This document shows, in pieces, positions 1 through 3,184 of a stretch of 5,083 nt of DNA (position 1 is its first letter; the number at the start of each line of letters is the position of its first letter). Below the pieces are notes generated by a model. It did no database searches. It was not told the DNA's origin and was given only the letters and a program-made list of their open reading frames with translations. The translations under genes were made by a program, and so were the position numbers. Source of the stretch: Spirochaetaceae bacterium (GTDB lineage Bacteria; Spirochaetota; Spirochaetia; Treponematales; Breznakiellaceae); NCBI GenBank assembly GCA_031258335.1, contig JAIRMY010000120.1:1-5083 (forward strand). The letters run 5' to 3'.

Positions 1-339
1 AACACGGTTTTTTCCGGTTTGCAGGCTATAATAGACGTATTCGCCGAGGCGAAAAAGCCGCTGTTTTCCGGTGACGTAACCGGCGCCTTGAACGGAGGCT
101 GCATGATAGCCTCCGGTTTTAACTACTACAAGGCGGGAATCGCCACGGCGGACATCGTTGCCGAGATTCTTGCCGGAGGTAAACCCGACGCCATACCGGT
201 TAAATTCCTTTCCGGCCCTGACGAGACTGATTTTTTGCTCGATTTAGACGCGGCGAAGAATTGCGGCATCGTAATACAGGAAAAATACTTGGACGCGGCG
301 AACAAGATTTTTGAAAATGGTACGCTGCGCGAAAAATAA
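1..339 (+). CDS. ABC transporter substrate-binding protein, TrpX/ABC_sub_bind type (3' end, partial)
   Basis: The frame is open from base 1 and ends at TAA 337-339, giving the last 112 residues; the start lies outside the window. The visible part begins NTVFSGLQAII and continues with AKKPLFSGD, then ASGFNYYKAGIATADIVAEIL, the motif order of the second lobe of periplasmic ABC_sub_bind (PF04392, TrpX-like) proteins. It then has AGGKPDAIPVKF and ends with the usual pattern of an aliphatic stretch, CGIVIQEKYLDAA. In this family such proteins bind a small ligand outside the membrane (tryptophan or other aromatic amino acids in some members) and hand it to a cognate permease and ATPase. The ligand cannot be read from this fragment, and no permease or ATPase gene follows; they must lie upstream or elsewhere. 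The downstream lipoprotein gene starts inside this one, which implies cotranscription and probably coupled translation. Family assignment is firm, ligand unknown. Confidence 0.87.
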   Translation, partial: NTVFSGLQAIIDVFAEAKKPLFSGDVTGALNGGCMIASGFNYYKAGIATADIVAEILAGGKPDAIPVKFLSGPDETDFLLDLDAAKNCGIVIQEKYLDAANKIFENGTLREK

Positions 340-1402
340 TGGGCGCTATGCGGTTTTGTATTTAATTCCCGCGTTCTGTTCCGGAACCTTTTTGTTAATG
401 CTGTCTTTGTTTTGTTCCGGCTGTTACACGCTAAAACAGGGCGGCATCATGCTCAATTTTTTGAGCAGGGCCGTCCCGCTTGAAACACTGGCGGCGGGCG
501 AGGACGAACAGGACAGAGATTTTGCCGAATTGGTCGCGGACATACGCCGTTTTGCCGTTACCGAACTGGGACTCCGCGAAACAAAGAATTACACGAAATA
601 CGTAGGTTTAGACCGTGATTTTTTGGCGGCTGTCGTCTCGGCTTCCGAGAAGGATTCTTTTAAGCGGCATGAATGGCGCTTTCCAATTGTTGGCAGCGTT
701 CCGTACAAAGGTTTTTTTATCGTGCAAGACGCGAGGAAAGAGGCGGCAAAACTTGAAAAAAAGAATTTAGATGTCTGGATACGGGGGGTGGACGCATTCA
801 GTACACTGGGTTGGTTCAAGGACCCGCTGTACTCGTTCATGCGGGATTATACGCCGTACCGTATGGCGGAACTTTTGATACACGAATTGGTTCACGCTAC
901 AATCTTTATAAAAGACAATATGCAGTTCAACGAAGAAATAGCGGAATTCATAGGCGGTGAAGGAGCGCGGCTGTACATAGAAGAACGTTACGGCGAGGAC
1001 GGCGCGGAAATGAAAAGAATGGCGGATTCCGAAACTGACAACGCGGCTTACGTCGCGTTTATTCAGGAATTGATAGCCGAGCTTGATGTCGTTTACAAAA
1101 GCAATATTTCCCGCGAACAAAAACTTGAACAGAAAGAGATTATCATAGCTGCCGCGAAGGAACGTTTTGAAGCGGAGTACGAGAGCCGCTTCATTTCAGA
1201 AAACTATAGTAACTTTTCAAAAATCAATGTCAACAACGCTTATCTGGAACTGTACCGCCTCTACTATTCGGGCGACGGAAGGCTGCGGGAGTTGTACGAT
1301 GAAACCGGCGGCAATATTCGCGCCTTTACCGCGGCTGCAAAGACCATAACAAGAAAGGGGGGCGACCCGCTGGAACAGTTACGCGCCGCGCTTAAAAGAT
1401 GA
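317..1402 (+). CDS. Predicted aminopeptidase lipoprotein (PF10023-type zinc metallopeptidase)
   Basis: The product is 361 residues from the ATG at 317; a TTG at 311 would add two. The N-terminus has a basic stretch, then a hydrophobic segment ending in the lipobox-like FCSGC, so Cys36 would be lipidated and the protein anchored in the outer or inner membrane facing the periplasm. Family marks follow in order: GCYTLKQG and a helix leading to LSRAVPLE, FAVTELGL (about 79-86), FPIVGSVPYKGFF (about 122-134), STLGWFKDPL (about 162-171), the zinc-site HELVH (189-193), FNEEIAEFIGGEGA about a dozen residues later, and a C-terminal NNAYLELYRLYY. This order is characteristic of the family annotated as predicted aminopeptidase; peptidase activity is inferred from HEXXH and has rarely been tested. 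The gene overlaps the substrate-binding protein gene by 23 bases and shows no clear Shine-Dalgarno of its own, so translational coupling is likely. A link between periplasmic peptide trimming and amino-acid uptake is suggestive only. No convincing terminator follows. Confidence 0.9.
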   Translation: MVRCAKNNGRYAVLYLIPAFCSGTFLLMLSLFCSGCYTLKQGGIMLNFLSRAVPLETLAAGEDEQDRDFAELVADIRRFAVTELGLRETKNYTKYVGLDRDFLAAVVSASEKDSFKRHEWRFPIVGSVPYKGFFIVQDARKEAAKLEKKNLDVWIRGVDAFSTLGWFKDPLYSFMRDYTPYRMAELLIHELVHATIFIKDNMQFNEEIAEFIGGEGARLYIEERYGEDGAEMKRMADSETDNAAYVAFIQELIAELDVVYKSNISREQKLEQKEIIIAAAKERFEAEYESRFISENYSNFSKINVNNAYLELYRLYYSGDGRLRELYDETGGNIRAFTAAAKTITRKGGDPLEQLRAALKR

Positions 1403-1731
1403 TACTGTATCGTACCGTCCTCCTCTAAAATTTACGCCCTAAATTTGGCCACACCCCAACGCCCGCCAGCCTCGACCTTGATACCCTGCTTGTCGCAAAA
1501 TACAACCGCAAAACGTGAAAGCCCCGGAACTCGCAGGCAGGGTGTGTGTGTTTGTGTGTGAACCTTTCGCCTGTGAATTAGCGCCATTAAGGGGTGAAGG
1601 AATCGTTAGTTATTGACACACCCACATCAAGAATCGTTTTCTCATACAGCGGCAGTGAGCAGTGGATTTTGTAAGAGGCGCCGGCGAAGCGTAGACAGGG
1701 CCGTTAGGAGTCGTGCTTTTTGCTTTGCATT
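1403..1731. other. Intergenic stretch without a supported gene
   Basis: About 330 bases between the convergent aminopeptidase and toxin genes. All frames are short and lack recognisable motifs. A roughly 30-codon open stretch on the minus strand (about 1435-1540) reads like degraded coding sequence (for example KQGIKVEAGGRWGVAKF), but I cannot assign it. The region also carries a TG-rich tract and no hairpin with a T-run that would terminate either neighbour. Composition changes from GC-rich to AT-rich at about 1715, where the toxin tail begins. Confidence 0.5.
1540..1560. repeat. TG dinucleotide tract
   Basis: A GGTGTGTGTG block is followed by TTTGTGTGTG, an interrupted (TG)n microsatellite. 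The first eight bases (GGGTGTGT, 1540-1547) are the exact complement of ACACACCC at 1616-1623, so the transcript could pair across a 68-base loop. No function is evident; such tracts are prone to slippage. Confidence 0.7.
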
Positions 1732-1788
1732 TTATTCATTTATTCCGAGAACCAACATCATTCCATTCTCAACTTTTTGCATCGTTTC
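1732..1788 (-). pseudogene. Severed C-terminal coding tail of the MazF-like toxin
   Basis: Read in the same frame past the toxin TGA (1789-1791), the minus strand stays open for 18 codons, ETMQKVENGMMLVLGINE, and then meets TAA at 1732-1734. The segment matches the expected final amphipathic helix of MazF/PemK proteins, which typically end in a pattern like KMxxVxxGxxLVLGL. With it, the protein would reach about 114 residues, the usual family length. The tail carries no frameshift or second stop, so the TGA is either a recent nonsense mutation, a readthrough codon, or a sequencing error. It has no plausible start of its own. Confidence 0.75.
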
Positions 1789-2076
1789 TCACTTTACCTT
1801 TGATACTCGGTTGATAAATTTTTGCCTGTCTAATGCATAAAATTGAGCAACTATTATTACTGAATCTTCACTTAATTTTGATTCTTCATTATTTACAAAA
1901 ACATTGCCTGGAGTATCCAGTAATCGTAAATTTGTGGTCAAAGGCAATACAACGATCGTCCTAATTCGACTCTCATTAAAAGCATCATCTTGTACTATGA
2001 GAACAGGCCGCCTGAAACCAGCTTCGCTTCCAAATGGAATTCCAAAATCCACCCACCATATTTTACCACGTATCAT
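1789..2076 (-). CDS. mazF: MazF/PemK-family endoribonuclease toxin, prematurely stopped
   Basis: This 95-residue protein starts at ATG 2076 and stops at TGA 1789-1791. The opening MIRGKIWWVDFG, then GSEAGFRRPVLIVQDDAFNES, PLTTNLRL, PGNVFV and KDSV-like SEDSVIIVAQFYALDR are the successive conserved blocks of MazF/PemK toxins, which cut mRNA at short sequences on the SH3-like barrel fold. By analogy with B. subtilis MazF, the candidate catalytic and RNA-binding residues Arg23, Thr47 and Gln78 are present. It overlaps the antitoxin gene by 14 bases, the usual arrangement for coupled translation with the antitoxin first. The oddity is the end: the frame stops after FINRVSKVK, removing the C-terminal helix that packs at the dimer interface in known MazF structures; that helix is still encoded downstream. 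Whether the shortened toxin is active is unknown. The AT-rich composition contrasts with flanking genes and suggests horizontal acquisition. Confidence 0.88.
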   Translation of the reverse strand: MIRGKIWWVDFGIPFGSEAGFRRPVLIVQDDAFNESRIRTIVVLPLTTNLRLLDTPGNVFVNNEESKLSEDSVIIVAQFYALDRQKFINRVSKVK

Positions 2077-2311
2077 TTTTGGTTATTTTCCTCATGCTTT
2101 CAAGTCCCTCACCCTCAATTAATTCGAATTCTTTATAATAATCGTCAGTATACACTTCATTCAATTTTTCAGTGATTTTTTTGCGATTGTTCTTCTCCAA
2201 ATATTCTAATAAAGCATTTAAATAGAGTTTACTTCGAGGAATACCCATATAATGGGCGGTTTCTTCCGCATCATAAAAGACCTGATCAGGTAAAGAAATT
2301 GCCGTTTTCAT
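2063..2311 (-). CDS. Ribbon-helix-helix antitoxin of the MazF-type toxin
   Basis: This 82-residue acidic protein starts at ATG 2311 and ends with TAA 2063-2065. Residues 1-7 (MKTAISL) form the DNA-binding ribbon strand; DQVFYDAEETAHYMGIPRSKLYLNALLEYLEKN (given here only as its location, about 9-41) supplies the two helices, with the GIPRSKLY turn typical of RHH antitoxins of MazF/PemK loci. The C-terminal half (DDYYKEFELIEGEGLESMRK) is charged and probably unfolded until it wraps the toxin. RHH antitoxins repress their own operon, and an 11-bp-spaced direct repeat overlaps the likely promoter just upstream. The product would neutralise the toxin encoded by the next gene, whose ATG lies inside this gene's last codons. 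No Shine-Dalgarno is visible before the ATG, which fits a leaderless transcript. Sequence similarity is to the general RHH/MazE-like group; I give no symbol because MazE proper has a different (AbrB-like) fold. Confidence 0.87.
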   Translation of the reverse strand: MKTAISLPDQVFYDAEETAHYMGIPRSKLYLNALLEYLEKNNRKKITEKLNEVYTDDYYKEFELIEGEGLESMRKITKNDTW

Positions 2312-2318
2312 ATTTTTC

Positions 2319-2347
2319 TGTATAACATTAGTATAACCATGTGTCTA
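2319..2347 (-). promoter_or_regulatory. Candidate promoter of the toxin-antitoxin operon
   Basis: On the minus strand a TAGACA (2347-2342, five of six matches to the -35 consensus) is followed after 17 bases by TATACA (2324-2319, four of six matches to -10). Transcription would begin at about 2313-2311, essentially at the antitoxin ATG (2311), explaining the missing ribosome binding site. A second -10-like TATACT (2335-2330) lies within the spacer but has no good -35. Assignment is by eye. Confidence 0.5.
2320..2337 (-). promoter_or_regulatory. Candidate operator: two GTTATAC direct repeats
   Basis: Two identical GTTATAC heptamers (minus strand, 2337-2331 and 2326-2320) are separated by TAAT, so they recur every 11 bp, one helical turn apart on the same face. 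The distal copy lies in the -35/-10 spacer and the proximal copy overlaps the -10. RHH repressors commonly bind such short tandem sites, so autorepression by the antitoxin is the natural reading. Binding itself is inferred. Confidence 0.5.
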
Positions 2348-2356
2348 GAGCAGTGA

Positions 2357-2372
2357 GCCGCCGCTAGGCGGC
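2357..2372. repeat. GC-rich hairpin (6-bp stem, GCTA loop)
   Basis: GCCGCC (2357-2362) and GGCGGC (2367-2372) are perfect complements around GCTA. No T-run follows on either strand, so it is not an intrinsic terminator. It sits immediately outside the AT-rich toxin-antitoxin island. Confidence 0.5.
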
Positions 2373-2407
2373 GTTGCGAGTCTCCCGAGAGCGGGCTGGG
2401 CGGCGGC

Positions 2408-2427
2408 AATGAGGAATGAGGAATGAG
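2408..2427. repeat. 7-bp tandem repeat, AATGAGG x 2.9
   Basis: AATGAGG occurs twice in succession followed by AATGAG. The unit resembles the nearby GAATAGTGAGGG arm, suggesting that a related short motif has spread in this intergenic region. No function is evident. Confidence 0.75.
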
Positions 2428-2479
2428 TGTCGAGAGGGAGCTTTGCGAGTCTGCCGGGGGATTCAACTTTATGGCGAGT

Positions 2480-2530
2480 GAATAGTGAGGGAAAAACTGC
2501 GGATATTTCCGTGTTATACCCTCATTATTC
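2480..2530. repeat. 12-bp inverted repeat with nested small hairpin
   Basis: GAATAGTGAGGG (2480-2491) pairs with CCCTCATTATTC (2519-2530) over 12 positions, with one G-T position that remains a wobble pair in a plus-strand RNA. Inside the loop, CGGA (2500-2503) and TCCG (2508-2511) form a smaller stem. The right arm is followed by TTCATTCGC (2534-2542), which nearly complements GCGAGTGAA (2474-2482), extending the pairing potential. There is no T-run, so a terminator is unlikely; a repeat relic or structured leader are alternatives. Confidence 0.45.
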
Positions 2531-2563
2531 GCGTTCATTCGCGGACCCCATTTTCAATTCCCC

Positions 2564-2579
2564 GCTGGCGGGCTGGCGG
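2564..2579. repeat. 8-bp tandem repeat, GCTGGCGG x 2
   Basis: Two exact adjacent copies of GCTGGCGG lie just upstream of the candidate promoter for the P-loop gene. This could be a binding site or simply repeat debris. Confidence 0.6.
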
Positions 2580-2581
2580 GT

Positions 2582-2610
2582 TTGCTTTTTTGGGCAATTC
2601 TTCATATTAT
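2582..2610 (+). promoter_or_regulatory. Candidate promoter of the P-loop NTPase gene
   Basis: TTGCTT (2582-2587, weak -35) is followed after exactly 17 bases by TATTAT (2605-2610, five of six matches to -10). The expected start of transcription is about 2616-2618, coinciding with the ATG at 2617. The gene lacks a Shine-Dalgarno, so a leaderless mRNA is a coherent reading. Confidence 0.4.
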
Positions 2611-2616
2611 TAATTC

Positions 2617-3177
2617 ATGGGAAAATGCGGGCGGCTGATTCTGATAGGTTCAACAGGGCGTAATTCCGGCAAGACTTTTCTTGCGGCGGAGCTTATCAGG
2701 CGTTTTAGTCCGGTTCCGGTAACGGCTCTAAAGGTTACCGGCATAGAGCGGCACGGCGGACCCTGTCCGCGAGGCGGGGAAGGCTGCGGGGTATGCGCGA
2801 TAAGCGGCGATTTCTGCCTAGAACAGGAACTCTCAGCCCACGGCGCTAAGGATACCTCGGTTTTGCTTGCGGCTGGGGCTGAGAGAGTGTTCTGGCTTCG
2901 TTGCCTGAGATCAGCGCTTGCAAGCGGCTTCAACGCATTCCTAGAACGGGCGGGGGATGAGAGTATCATAATCTCCGAGTCGAACAGCCTTCGCGAAGTG
3001 GTTGAGCCCGCGGCCTTTATCATGATACACGATGCGGAAGGCGGAATCCCAAAACCTTCCGCCCAAAAAAACGCCGGAAAAGCCGATTTTACGTTGCAAA
3101 GCCCCGTTTCCGGGGACGATATAACATCACTGCTCGAAGCCCTGTCAAAAAAAGGCTTCCCCGCCGCCGTCATCTAA
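2617..3177 (+). CDS. P-loop NTPase, MobB-like, with a four-cysteine cluster; function unknown
   Basis: The product is 186 residues from ATG 2617, with no alternative in-frame start nearby. A hydrophobic strand (RLILIGS, 6-12) leads into GSTGRNSGKT (11-20), a Walker A loop with a slightly unusual spacing, and a helix LAAELIRRF, as in MobB, dethiobiotin-synthase and related SIMIBI NTPases. After the second strand (VTALKVTG, 35-42) comes HGGPCP, then a Cys cluster C50-X6-C57-X2-C60-X6-C67, which could bind zinc or an Fe-S cluster. KDT (78-80) and LLAAGAERVFWL (83-94) recall the KDS/T...AGA block of MobB proteins. IIISESNSLREVVEPAAFIMI (starting about 117) looks like the strand and loop carrying an acidic residue for Mg or substrate. 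MobB itself helps make molybdopterin guanine dinucleotide; no molybdenum gene is in the window, so that role is not shown here. It converges on the glycan gene with a 7-base gap. Confidence 0.82.
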   Translation: MGKCGRLILIGSTGRNSGKTFLAAELIRRFSPVPVTALKVTGIERHGGPCPRGGEGCGVCAISGDFCLEQELSAHGAKDTSVLLAAGAERVFWLRCLRSALASGFNAFLERAGDESIIISESNSLREVVEPAAFIMIHDAEGGIPKPSAQKNAGKADFTLQSPVSGDDITSLLEALSKKGFPAAVI

Positions 3178-3184
3178 GCCCCGC

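Larger units (their letters stand above)
2348..2616. other. Repeat-rich intergenic region between divergent genes
   Basis: No gene is supported here; the open frames are low-complexity and repeat-derived. It contains a GC-rich hairpin, a 7-bp tandem repeat, a 12-bp inverted repeat, an 8-bp tandem repeat and a duplicated TTGCGAGTCT (2374-2383 and 2443-2452). The rightmost bases hold the candidate promoter of the P-loop gene. The patchwork resembles degraded dispersed repeats more than a conserved RNA gene. Confidence 0.55.

Noticed and set aside
1401..1411. GATAC-T-GTATC palindrome just after the aminopeptidase gene, as a terminator
   Set aside because: A one-base loop cannot fold as a hairpin, the stem is not GC-rich and no T-run follows.
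1613..1840. Plus-strand open frame of 75 codons overlapping the toxin end
   Set aside because: It is antisense to the toxin tail, with no motif and no ribosome binding site.
1661..2349. Insertion sequence carrying the toxin-antitoxin pair
   Set aside because: There is no transposase and the ends inside the 9-bp repeats are not inverted copies of each other.
2308..2538. Open frame on the minus strand covering the repeat region (76 codons)
   Set aside because: Its translation is low-complexity and derives from the tandem and inverted repeats (LIPHSSLPPPSPLSG); it overlaps the antitoxin promoter and has no family motifs.
2610..3173. Long open frame antisense to the P-loop NTPase gene (187 codons)
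   Set aside because: It mirrors the GC-rich coding strand; its translation is rich in Ser, Pro and Arg without motifs, while the plus frame has a clear Walker A loop.
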